A stretch of DNA of 64,000 nucleotides, taken from contig OX638130.1 of assembly GCA_951804985.1 (NCBI GenBank), positions 122,029,593 through 122,093,592 on the forward strand, written 5' to 3'. Below are positions 37,123-48,672 of the stretch, one piece after another; position 1 is the stretch's first letter; each line of letters starts with the position of its first letter. This stretch comes from Dryomyza anilis (Eukaryota > Arthropoda > Insecta > Diptera > Dryomyzidae). Under the pieces are notes generated by a model. That model did no database searches, was not told the DNA's origin, and was given only the letters and a program-made list of their open reading frames with translations. The translations under genes and the position numbers were made by a program.

Positions 37123-37603
37123 GCGGTGTGGTTTTTTTAACGCTGTTTTGTGTCACTACCATATTTTAATATTTAATTAAGCTTTACTTATAGCTCAATA
37201 TTGATTATCGATGTACTTGAATAAACCATTAAGTATGTATTAAACACACACGGAATGCTTATTATTTCTGTTATTAATTGTAGCAATTAAATTGTAAATT
37301 GGATTTTACGTTTTTAGATAAAATAACTTTTTTTTTTGCAATAAAACTATATTTTGTGGACATAACTTCTGGAATTTTGCGAAAAAAAAACTAGTTATTC
37401 TTTATTATACAAATTATAATTTAGATAGTTTTGGAAATATCGTTAATAAAATTGAAACTATTTGAAATATGTTTTTTATATCTTATGTTGTTCATTTATC
37501 TTTCTTTATAATATTTTCCAATCAATAATTAGCTTTTTTATTTTAGTTAAACATATTTAGCTGTTTTTTCATGATTGTCCAAGAATTTAAAAAGTTAATA
37601 AAT
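37123..37603. other. ZAD-gene 3' UTR and AT-rich spacer
   Basis: AATAAA near 37219 is a plausible poly(A) signal for the zinc-finger gene. The remainder has no recognised content. Confidence 0.5.
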
Positions 37604-37769
37604 TAGGGATGTGCGATAATCGATAAATTAAACTATTTGATTAATCAATTTCTGATTAAATTATTATTATTCGTTTATTTTCATCAAACAGAGTATACAA
37701 TCTCTTACAGACTACTTAAATTTTAATAATAGACTTGACTTAAAATGTAATTCATGAAAACATATAACA

Positions 37770-37924
<155 letters not shown>

Positions 37925-38008
37925 AACCAACAAAAAAAAAAAAACAACAGTGATTAAGTATTAAGAGATGCGATAAGACTAGTGAGATTTTCATTAAATG
38001 TGTATCTA

Positions 38009-38396
38009 CACTAAGAAAACGAAAGATGGTTGAAAAGTATTAGAGTCTTAAACATCATTGCAGTTGCAAATTATTCAAGTCAAATATTTTACAGTTTTTG
38101 TGATATTTAGTCAATATTAATAGTTTTGATACAAAAGCATTAATCTCTGTGGAATATGTGAATATTTGCAGCAATGCTACCTATTTCTCTAGTAGTTGCA
38201 GTGAATCTACAACAAATATAACATTTTTCGTGATGTTTATTAGAAACATCTCACAAATAATACAAAATATATGATGCTTGCAAAATATTTAAATATTTGT
38301 TGCAAATTTATTTGTATTTCCTGCATATTGGAATTGTTTAAGTGAGTACTATTTTAGTTGCAGCAACACTCTCATAAACATTCTGTTTTCTTAGTG
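38009..38396. mobile_element. MITE, CACTAAGAAAAC ends, TA flanks
   Basis: The ends CACTAAGAAAACGAAAGATG (left) and CACTAAGAAAACAGAATGTT (right, read inward) are inverted repeats bordered by TA at 38007-38008 and 38397-38398. The 388-bp interior is AT-rich with CAATATTGCA-like words and no coding sequence. Confidence 0.8.
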
Positions 38397-38401
38397 TAGA
38401 G

Positions 38402-38563
38402 CATAGACCACAAGACATGAAACTCCGTCAATGTAGATGTAAAAATCGTTTTGTTAGTGTGCGTCGCAGTCGCAATTTGGACCATAGACCACAAGACATG
38501 AAACTCCGTCAATGTAGATGTAAAAATCGTTTTGTTAGTGTGCGTCGCAGTCGCAATTTGGAC
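38402..38563. repeat. Two perfect tandem copies of an 81-bp unit
   Basis: CATAGACCACAAGACATGAA and the next 61 bases occur at 38402-38482 and again at 38483-38563 without difference. As 81 is divisible by three, an open frame (38417-38632) reads a 27-residue Arg-rich repeat (KLRQCRCKNRFVSVRRSRNL...). There is no other sign that it is translated. Confidence 0.93.
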
Positions 38564-40933
38564 AACTTTTTATTCAACTTAGACAACTTTTATTCAACTT
38601 GGACAATAATGCCACAGATTTTCTCATTTTAGACATTTTTCCCCCTTTATATTCAACATATTCACCACTGCTTTTGATGTTTGCGCCAAACAGAAATTTA
38701 ATAACAAATTAATTTTCTGACAACGTAAAAATACTCAAAACAAACGTAAACAACGTTTTAGTTTATATATATTTAGTTTTATTCAAAAATTGATAGTGTG
38801 GGTACAATTTTCAACCGATTTTGATACGAATTATGGATGATATCGTTGTCAGGCATGATGAAGAGCTATATTTGGCTAAACAAGCGTACGAAATTGTCAA
38901 CTAGGACAAAATTTTAAAATATCTCTACGGAAAGGGATTATCGGACTGTTAATTGCTTAATGCCCGGATGCATACAACTTTTAACCATGAGTTAGCGATG
39001 GAAATCGATTAGTTAATCTGACAATTTCAATATTGATATTAAAACAAAAAATTAAATTTATTTGTCAGATTGTTTTTAACTGATAACTGTATTCAACCGG
39101 CCGTAAGTAAATTCACAATTTTAGTTTATTTTATTTAACGTCCTCATTATATTTAAGCGCAATATTGTTCCATATTTGGTATTTACAGCGATATAAACAT
39201 ACACATAATTTCATTATAAAATCGATTTATAATATAAATATTAAGATAAACATAATATATAATAAATTTATTTTAATATTGTGATATTTGCAAAAGTTTT
39301 GTCCCTTTTTCCCTAAACTAATGAAAAGGGGGACACACTGGTTTTATTCACCAAATTGCTATTTTTTCTCGTAAATTTTACAATTTTTTCAGAAAATGTT
39401 AATTATTTTTTCATTTTTCCCTTAGACTATGAATTTTAGGCATAGTTTTAAAAAAATAGTGCTAATTTTTAGACTCATTACGTGTAACTCAAAACTTCTG
39501 CATTTGAGTAGTTCGGTTGCAAAAAATGTGTAAATTTTGGCAAATTTCACAAAATTTTCAGCATCTGAATTAACAAACAGCTGTTTTGTGTTGTTGAAAA
39601 TTTTACACGGTGAAACAACAACAATGCAAGCAGAGATGCGGCAGAGCTCATGTACACAATCCGTGTACCAAAAAATATCATAAAAAACAGGATTTTGCTA
39701 TGTTGAATATGTTTTTTGCGAAGTCGCACGTCTTATAGTCTTTGATTTGGACAACTTTTTATTCAACTTAGACAACTTTTATTCAACTTGGACAATAATG
39801 CCACAGATTTTCTCATTTTAGACATTTTTCCCCCTTTATATTCAACATATTCACCACTGCTTTTGATGTTTGCGCCAAACAGAAATTTAATAACAAATTA
39901 ATTTTCTGACAACGTAAAAATACTCAAAACAAACGTAAACAACGTTTTAGTTTATATATATTTAGTTTTATTCAAAAATTGATAGTGTGGGTACAATTTT
40001 CAACCGATTTTGATACGAATTATGGATGATATCGTTGTCAGGCATGATGAAGAGCTATATTTGGCTAAACAAGCGTACGAAATTGTCAACTAGGACAAAA
40101 TTTTAAAATATCTCTACGGAAAGGGATTATCGGACTGTTAATTGCTTAATGCCCGGATGCATACAACTTTTAACCATGAGTTAGCGATGGAAATCGATTA
40201 GTTAATCTGACAATTTCAATATTGATATTAAAACAAAAAATTAAATTTATTTGTCAGATTGTTTTTAACTGATAACTGTATTCAACCGGCCGTAAGTAAA
40301 TTCACAATTTTAGTTTATTTTATTTAACGTCCTCATTATATTTAAGCGCAATATTGTTCCATATTTGGTATTTACAGCGATATAAACATACACATAATTT
40401 CATTATAAAATCGATTTATAATATAAATATTAAGATAAACATAATATATAATAAATTTATTTTAATATTGTGATATTTGCAAAAGTTTTGTCCCTTTTTC
40501 CCTAAACTAATGAAAAGGGGGACACACTGGTTTTATTCACCAAATTGCTATTTTTTCTCGTAAATTTTACAATTTTTTCAGAAAATGTTAATTATTTTTT
40601 CATTTTTCCCTTAGACTATGAATTTTAGGCATAGTTTTAAAAAAATAGTGCTAATTTTTAGACTCATTACGTGTAACTCAAAACTTCTGCATTTGAGTAG
40701 TTCGGTTGCAAAAAATGTGTAAATTTTGGCAAATTTCACAAAATTTTCAGCATCTGAATTAACAAACAGCTGTTTTGTGTTGTTGAAAATTTTACACGGT
40801 GAAACAACAACAATGCAAGCAGAGATGCGGCAGAGCTCATGTACACAATCCGTGTACCAAAAAATATCATAAAAAACAGGATTTTGCTATGTTGAATATG
40901 TTTTTTGCGAAGTCGCACGTCTTATAGTCTTTG
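38555..40933. repeat. Direct tandem duplication of a 1189-bp unit
   Basis: ATTTGGACAACTTTTTATTC and everything following at 38555-39744 recurs from 39744 to 40933 with a constant offset of 1189. I compared the copies by eye and saw no mismatch. The unit has no supported gene; small frames (for example 39547-39729 on the minus strand, repeated at 40736-40918) lack family features. The right copy abuts and truncates the reverse-transcriptase fragment. Confidence 0.93.
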
Positions 40934-41537
40934 GTGTAGAGGTAGAACAAAAAATATCGATAAAGGTAACAGTGTGTTTGATTCCCTAATACAGCGAGAA
41001 ACAGGTTCATGAAGACCGTAGGAGGCGCGATGATATGCTTCTCGGAAGTGAAATTGACAGCGGAGGTTACGAGAGGGTGTATGAAAATTGATTAGACTTA
41101 ATAAATCAGGGCAATTGATTTGGTGATGAATAAGATCACATATGAATAATATTGAGAACGTTTTGCGTCTTTGATCAAGCATAGTTAGGTTTATTAAGGC
41201 ACATCTTGTTTTATATGATGGAGGTTCTAGAAGATGCCACCTGAGTTGGTGAACCATGAATCTGGTAAAGCTTCTTTGAACTCTTTCAATTCTGACTGAA
41301 TGAACAGTAAAGGACGGATTCCATATCAGGGAGTAATACTCCAAATGAGGTCTTACGAGCGACGTGTAGAGTGCTTTAAGTGTATAAGGATATTTGAAAT
41401 CTTTAGAATTTCTTTTAAGAAAACCTAGCATAGAGTTTGCTTTATTTACAATGTAGTCTATATGATCTTTAAAAGTAAGACGGTGATCAAGCATGGTTCC
41501 CAAGTCCTTTACTGATGATACGCGTGCTAGGACAGTA
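40934..41537 (-). pseudogene. Non-LTR retrotransposon reverse transcriptase, C-terminal fragment (jockey/I-like)
   Basis: The minus strand encodes about 200 residues starting ISNTVLARVSSVKDLGTMLD and continuing HRLTFKDHIDYIVNKANSMLGFLKRN, then LYTSLVRPHLEYYSLIWNP. This is the classic region downstream of the polymerase active site in jockey- and I-type elements (VKDLGV..D..L.F..HI, then RP.LEY....W.P). The catalytic part with YADD lies upstream and is absent, so the copy is 5'-truncated. Its last residues run into the second copy of the 1189-bp duplication, so the true C-terminus is also lost. Confidence 0.85.
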
Positions 41538-41983
41538 TTGGAAATTTAATAGTTTCTTATGATTGATTAACCTTAACATTTTTGTCTTAATTAATCTGAA
41601 TTCTGATGAATCAAAATTGTGACTAAATGATTAAACAGCATTTTGATTAATTCGAAATTTTTGATTAATTCGAAATGTTTGATTAATTCGGAATTTTTGA
41701 TTAATAAAAATGGTTCTTTTTTCATTTTCAACATAATCCAAATTTGTTGTAAGTAATACTAAAAACCTTCCATGTACAATCCATAGTAGAAATTTCGGTA
41801 GAGCCATGCACATGAACACATCACGTCATTATTTCATTTAGTCGAGCTCTGACGAGGCCCAAACACGGTGCACCCAGTTTGTACGGTTACAAATTCACTC
41901 TGCACTCAAAAATTTTGATTAATCATAAACTTAATTAATCAGGATTCTGATTAATCTAAATTTTGAATAATCGCACAGCCCTA

Positions 41984-43469
41984 CAATGAATGTTATATAA
42001 GAGTTCAAAATAGATCAATTAATTTGTGATTAATCAAAACATTTATTATGAAAATATTTAGAATTCTGAATAATCAAAATTGTGATTAATTGACTAATCA
42101 GCATTTTGTTGCATCGCGAAATATTTTGAAATGTTTTCATTATTCGTGAACCACAAATAAATCTTAAATAAAAAAAAATTAAAGTAAATGTTGATGCATT
42201 TGAAATTTTGTGAATAACATTTTCGTATTTTATATATTTCAAAATATAAGAGGGGCAGTTTAAAAAACGGCCTAGTCATTTCGAGTTCAAAAGCTGACGT
42301 ATGACCTAAGTAAACCCAAGAGGAGAGGTGGAAGACAAGTGGTAGATATGGCTCTATTCATTTCATTTATTTTCCATCTACTGGGATATATCCCGTACAG
42401 ATTACATTTAATTAATTACAAAAATTACAAAGAGATGAAAATGCTCTTTGCTTTCGACGAGGGTGTTCGAACGCGAGCTATCGCTGGGACAGTACCAGTC
42501 GATCACGCTGAGGTTTGCTGGCTCTGAGAGAATGGGAACTTCAATGATTATAAAGATGGAGCGAAGCCAAACACGGGTGATGTGGCCGCGAGATTATTGC
42601 AATAAATCAAAAATTCATTTCCGAAATCTTTCTCTTTTTAAGCAAAAATTAACATTTTTGCATTATATTCTGCCAGACCTCTAGAATGTGATATGGAAAT
42701 AATTATATTTTGTTCGATGCATCTCCCGGGTTGATTTACCTATGTTCCTCTGTCACTTGAAGTCACGATTACATGGATAAAAAAAGAGTTAGATCAATGA
42801 AACGCAGAATATAAATTGCTGTGTGGGAATTGAAAAAGAACGTAATAGGTCAATTCATCATATAAAACTGGAAAAATTATAGTTTCTTACTTTATCCGGC
42901 GATGAAAAAATATAGCTCCTATGTTCTAAATTCGAAGACGAATCAATTCTAATAAAAATATAAAAACGATATGGATTGGTGTACCAAATTTAGATTTTTG
43001 TAGGCTTACGTCCAATTTAGTATTTAGGTATAAAGTAAATGTGGTAAAAGAAAGATATCACATGATTACTAAGACTGCTAAGCCCAATAAAGTGCGATAA
43101 ACTCTATTTGAGCAATTAAGAATATTAAACATTTCGAATGAATAGATTGATTGAATTATATTTTCATAAATTCCGACACATTGTTTTATTGAGCTCTAAA
43201 GAATACATAGTACATTTATTTATATGCAAATTAAAACATAAGTTTGTCAAATAAAATACAGAAAACAAAAACACAGAGTAAAGCGCGCGCATTACGTAGC
43301 ACGTTAAATATCACAAAATAATCTAGTTAGTCACATCGTCATTGGTAAATGAGTCGTACAATTGTTAAAATAAAAAAATTTAGCAAGGATAGCGGACATT
43401 TTAGAAATGAATTTACATTTACTTTTATGAAAAAACATTTACAAAACAAACAAACAAAACCTACAACAA
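41984..43469. other. Spacer with a possible non-LTR 3' tail
   Basis: GATTAATC-rich DNA lies at 41990-42110. At 42340-42440, read on the minus strand, TAATCTGTACGGGATATATC followed by a tail of AAATAAATG-type words resembles 3' ends of jockey-like retrotransposons; this is weak. The rest to 43469 is AT-rich, including the 3' UTR of the membrane-protein gene. Confidence 0.35.
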
Positions 43470-45169
43470 CTATCTGTAGCGTTGGTCTACGTTGCGCACC
43501 TGTTCACGTCCATCGCCACGCTCAATAAACCAATTTTTATCGTTTCGCAGTTGCTCACTTTTGCGTCGAGCACTCTCACGTTGCTGCATCAGCTGCGCGT
43601 GCCATTGACCATCATTGTTTTGGAACTCTTTAGAGGACGAGCGACGTTTCTGCTGTTGCTTTTCGTGATTTACGCGCTGTTTCGCGTAGTTTTCGCGCTG
43701 CTGTTCATGTTTGTTAAAGCGTTCCTTAGAATTGGCATCACGTGTATATTTTGTGTGGCGTTTTTCAGGGAAATTGCGTTGCTCAGAATTATTATGGTCG
43801 TCATCATCATCGTCGTCGTCGTCATAATCGTTATGACGTTGTTCATGACTTTGATGCTTCTTTTCCTCATACTTTTTCTCATATTTCTGCTGAAACTTTG
43901 GTGAGTCTTTGCGCGCATTCGCCGATTTGCTATCAGCTGCATAATCCTTATTCAGCTGCTCAGCTAGCTTGCGCTCAAATAGTTTTCTCACTTTTTCTTC
44001 GACTACTTTAGGCGGTGATGTTTGCGCATTTTGCAACGGTTCCATGTCAGCAGTATTATCCACTGTTGCGGCATCTGCAACATAAGGATTTTGCGGTATT
44101 TTGTTGAGCTTATCCTCATTTTTAACAAAATATTTCATCTTTACTGCGCGTTCGTGCATTTGACGCGCCTGCAGTTCAGGTAAATCTGTGCCGATCGAAT
44201 CCAGACAAATGTCTTCGTCGCATTTCAACATAGGCTCTGGAGTTTTTACCTCTTTGGGCCATGTTTTAAATTGTTTTGTCGGTTTTGTTGACTCCTTAAG
44301 ATTGCTCAGATAATTAACTTGCTTGCTAAGTATATCAATTTCGGCGCGCATTAAATTATTTTGCAATTCGAGTTCCGTAAGTTTCTGTTCCAGCTGTGAC
44401 AAATGTTTGCTGCTTGCCATTGGCTCCCAGGCGGGGTGACGCAATTTGCCCCAAAATGCAAGCACTGCCAACAAGACGCCGACGTAGAAAAGGCCCGTCA
44501 GACCTGTGCGCACCACGGGATGAATGCGTGCATTGTTAACACTGTCTTGTGATAGTTGCTCCAAAATATGTGAGGCTGATTGCGGTCTTCTGCGGCGCAT
44601 TTCACTTTCAGCCACATCGATATTCTGCACCGCGGAGTATGTGACCGCGAATTGAGCTGGATCTGTGCTTGATTCTGAAATCTCGTCGACATAGTCAGTG
44701 CATGTGTCAAATTTCAAATTTAAATCTTGCAAATGCTGTCTGAGCAGTGGATGCGGTGACATGCGTCCGGCACTTTCGCTTTCGCTGATTATGGAAATGC
44801 CATCGGAAAGATCATCAACGACGGAGGCATTAGAGACATCATTCAGTTCAGTTTTAAAGCTGTTGAAAGAAACATTTATTTAATAAATTTTTAAAAATTG
44901 CTTCAAATTACAAACCATTGTGGTTGCTCCTCTGTATCCTTGTCATTGTGTGCTGCAGCTACAAGCGCTTTCAAGTGTTCATCTGTAGCATTAGTGCTAG
45001 GCGCTGCTTTTTGTGCATTTGATGCAGTTGGCTGCAAACGTTTCTTATCTGTTACCAAGGTCCAGGTGTCGAAAGTGTCGGACTCCGTGCTGGTGGTGGT
45101 GACGGCATCTTCGTCATCCGTTGGTGTGGATGTGATGGACGTTGTTCTTTGTATGTCTCGCTTATCCAT
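43470..45169 (-). CDS. Single-pass membrane coiled-coil protein, CCPG1-like (candidate ER-phagy receptor)
   Basis: Minus-strand exons are 45169-44916 and 44859-43470; the 56-bp intron is GT-AG and in frame, giving 547 aa. There is no signal peptide. The N-terminal half is hydrophilic. One hydrophobic membrane segment lies at about 205-223 (TGLTGLFYVGVLLAVLAFW), followed by a coiled coil at about 237-272 (LEQKLTELELQNNLMRAEI...). The C-terminal tail is long, basic and Gln/Glu/Lys-rich, with a poly-Asp run near 431-439. The order (W-containing motif near the N-terminus, central membrane helix, coiled coil after it) matches vertebrate CCPG1. An LIR-type core W36-T-L-V39 follows Ser/Thr/Asp residues (ESDTFDTWTLV), and an acidic hydrophobic patch, DDLSDGISIISESE (100-113), resembles the FIP200-binding patches of CCPG1. 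The gene call is strong. The CCPG1 relationship rests on architecture and short motifs only; another ER or Golgi coiled-coil protein remains possible. Confidence 0.85.
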
Positions 45170-46364
45170 GTTCTAGAGTTGTAATGAAAATTAAAAAAAA
45201 AGATATGAAACGAGATTTTTTAATCAGGCGCAGTATTATCTTATCAGTCGCAATTAAATGACAACTTGAACTTCAAATTTCATTGTAACAGAATAAAGTC
45301 GTTTAAATACACTGCAAATTTTAATACCTATATCTGGTACAGCCTCTTTGTTCTTGAAATATAATTCTACGCAGTTAAATACCAAGTCTTTGTTTAACAA
45401 TCGAAGTACCACTCACGTCAAGCAACGTGCAAGAACTGCACGCGATCTATTTTCAGTTTTAAATCGACATGCAGCAGCGCTGTAAATCTTTTCAGCTGTA
45501 ATGGCACTGAGTACATTTCATATATTTTACTAAAATAAATAGGCAATTCATGCACATCGCATTCAAATCGAATTGTTTGCGGGAGGTATTTTTAATAACG
45601 GCCACAAGCAAGACTGACTGACTATTGCGTAGATAAAAGATCATTTTGTAGTTATGACATTAAAATAGCAACTTATGATCGTGTTGTGTATATAGTCGGT
45701 GAATTGTTGACAAAGTGACGACGACTAGTTGTTCAATGGTTTATTGTTTTTCTTTTATTAAGATATGTCATCAGCCAATTCAAGACAACAACGTGTCCTT
45801 ACGAGAAGTGGCGCTGATCAGGAGCGGACTGCATTCATCACGACACATTTTGAAGCGTTTTGAGCATTCAAAAAAAAAAAAAAAATACTCCTTAAAGTCA
45901 TTTAAGATTATTTTAGAAGCATATTTTGTAATTATTTAGGAAACCTCAAAGATTAGACTCCTAAAAGCAGCATATTCAAAATGTTTCTGACCTCTCTGAA
46001 AATGCCCTCGTAGACATATTTATATTTTAGTATTTTCCAGGAGCCCTCAAAAAAATGACTCACAAAAGCGTCTCATACATGAGCGATTTAGAAGCACTCT
46101 TAGAAGCACTCTTAGAAGCAATTAAATCTTAAAGCATACAATTTAAAGGTGCACTCAGGAAATCCGGAACAAATCCGGATTTTTTTTGGTTTTTATTGGA
46201 TTTTATGGATTTTATTGGATTTTTATAAATAAGATAATTTCAATAGGATTTTTCAGTTTTTAAAGCAATTCCTTCCCACCATTTCGCTGCTGAGAACTGC
46301 TTTATAACCTTAGGTTAAAACATACTTTGTGGATAAAATTCACCGCCTTGGATCTGGAAGCCAT
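45170..46364. other. 5' flank of the membrane-protein gene and spacer
   Basis: Upstream of the ATG at 45169 (context AGAACATGG) no clear core promoter is visible. Short repeats of GGATTTTATTGGATTTTAT type lie at 46178-46225. A GAAGCACTCTTA duplication lies near 46089-46113. Confidence 0.4.
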
Positions 46365-46935
46365 TTGCGTTTTTTTGCTATAACTCAATATTGGTGCAAT
46401 ATAAAGTAGTGGTGTAAAGGCATTAATTGTTTGTTTTAAAAGCACCTATCAAACTCCGTCATTATTTAATAATATTTTATTGAATTTTTCTAATTTGCAA
46501 GAAAAATGTTTGGCATTTATTTTTAAATAATGGTGACAATCAATAGGTGCTTTGAAAACAAACAATAAATGCCTTTGCATCACAATTTTATCTTGCACCA
46601 ATATTGAGTTATAGCAAAAAACGAAAAGATTCGCCCTTTTGGCATTACAAGATTTTTCAATTTTTCAAATTTATTCGTTTTTTAGCTATAACTTGCTATA
46701 AAATAGTTATGTAAAGGCATTAATTGTTTATTTTTAAAGCACCTATCGATTGATATCATTACTTAAAAATATTTTGATATAATTAAATATACTTAAAATA
46801 TTAGCGTTTTGGTCAGGAATCCGTATTTATAATTCAGTAAGTTGTCCAAATCCAACATAACAAAAAAAATGGAAAAATTAAATTTTACTAAATTTTTAAA
46901 ACACTTCAAACTTTAAAATTTGATTAGTTTGGTCA
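46365..46935 (+). mobile_element. Repeat family R, truncated copy
   Basis: One full palindromic module and part of a second match family R (GCTATAACTCAATATTGGTG, CAATCAATAGGTGCTTTG, GATTCGCCCTTTTGGCAT), followed by the GCGTTTTGGTCAGGA segment. Both termini are missing or worn. Confidence 0.7.
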
Positions 46936-48672
46936 AAAATTTGCTAAATTGATATTTTAAATTTGTAATAATATAAAAATGCATTTATTAGTGGAACTTC
47001 AATAGACAAACGTACATATTTGATTGATTTACTTGAAATGGATGTACTTTCTCGGATATCTGGACACGGATGTCTGGATTACTTACGTTGTTGGATTTAT
47101 TTAATACACTTTACGAAAGTTCCTTTAAAAAATAAAGTATAAGACATGTTTTAGGAATATCTATTCGATAATAATATTCGAGAGCTTTTGTCATAGTTAT
47201 TGTCAGATTTTCGAAATATTTTCTTATACAAAAAAACACAAAATAAAATGGGTTTGTTTACAGAGAGTGGAATTCGACTATGCTAAAAATTATCGTAAAT
47301 TTAAAGATTTTCGTGCGAGAGTCCTTTTAGGCTCTTTTTAATGCTCAAATATGAATGTTTTAGAAGTAATAACAGTCTCATTGAAAGTTTCGATTTCATT
47401 CCCTGATTTAAATATTGATTATTTCAAAAATGCAGACCCTTGGCGCCTTGCTGCAGCGACCCTGGCACTGATGTGTTTTATGTGGTGCAGCAACAATTCA
47501 TACGCCTATAAATTTGTGCAACTGCAGCGAAGAATGTGGATGCTCTTAGTAAGGTCTTAACTTGGCTTGAATAAGTTTTGTAAGTTTATTATTTCAATGA
47601 GTTTGTAGAAAATTACGCAAAAACAAGAAAAATTTAAAATAGGCCTTTTTTATTTAATCAAAGAAAATCAGATTATGTTTATGGACCCTTTTAAAGTGAC
47701 TCCTAAACGTATGGTTACTTCTGAAATGCATACGACGCAGATATAATGTAGAATGACCTCAGGTACCGTTTGGAACGTATTAAATTCGCGACAATTTGGA
47801 TTACATATCGTAAATATTTTTACCTGTGTTGTACCACACAATTTTTTCGTTTTGCGCCACTTAAATAATTTTTTAATACAATTTATCAAATAAAACAAAT
47901 TAAATTTTAAAATACATTAAAAATTTTCGCGTCCGATTTATTCGAGATTTAGCAAAATTTACAAAAAAAAAACAACAATGTCAGAAACAAAACACAAACA
48001 AAAACAACCCGACAGCAGTAGTGTTCTCATAGTACTCCGATCGGAGTAGATCTATCTACTAATTTTTAACTCCCTTTTACTAAAAACTTACACCCAAAAA
48101 AGATTGCATTAAAAAAAATATAGTTGTATTTAACTAAATTTTAGTTGCTGCATCATTTTTACTAACCAATTTAACTGACAATGTAGTAAAAACAAACACC
48201 TTACAGTTATGTATTTACATTTAAGTTCACATGTAGTTACCTTTATTGCAATTTAGTTGATTTTATTGACTTAAAATCATGTTGAAATTTAATAAAAACA
48301 ACTACAATTTATTAAAAAATACGAAATCATTTTTTAATGTTTTTTAAATATTTATTTCATATAACTATAGAAATATGATCGTATACGAACAATATAATAT
48401 TTCGTCAAATAAATGCAGCTGATTCTTATAAAATTAGTATTTTTTGAAATTATCATAAATATTAATTAAAATAGCATTTTATATGTTTTAAATTTCACAA
48501 ATTTTCTTCATTTCACAAAATACGACACCAAAAAGGCATGGCATACTCTCAAATACAACACTTGTGGTATTTCAATTTTATAAGGGACAACAAATTGACG
48601 TTTCTCTGTTATTGTATCGTATATATACTACATGGTACGAATACCATAGTAAAATACGACGAACTGTGAATA
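46936..48672. other. AT-rich intergenic DNA
   Basis: No gene or complete repeat is identified. At 48091 the word ACACCCAAAAAAGATTGCAT resembles the CACCCAGAAAAAAAT element ends, but a partner end was not found. Confidence 0.4.

Noticed and set aside
38417..38632. Arg-rich 71-codon frame with a 27-residue repeat
   Set aside because: The repeat is explained by a perfect 81-bp DNA duplication. There is no codon bias, homology or start context to support translation.
42340..42530. Definite retrotransposon 3' UTR
   Set aside because: Only a short GTACGGGATATATCCC-like word and an A/T tail suggest it. No coding remnant is adjacent, so it is kept only as a remark in the spacer entry.
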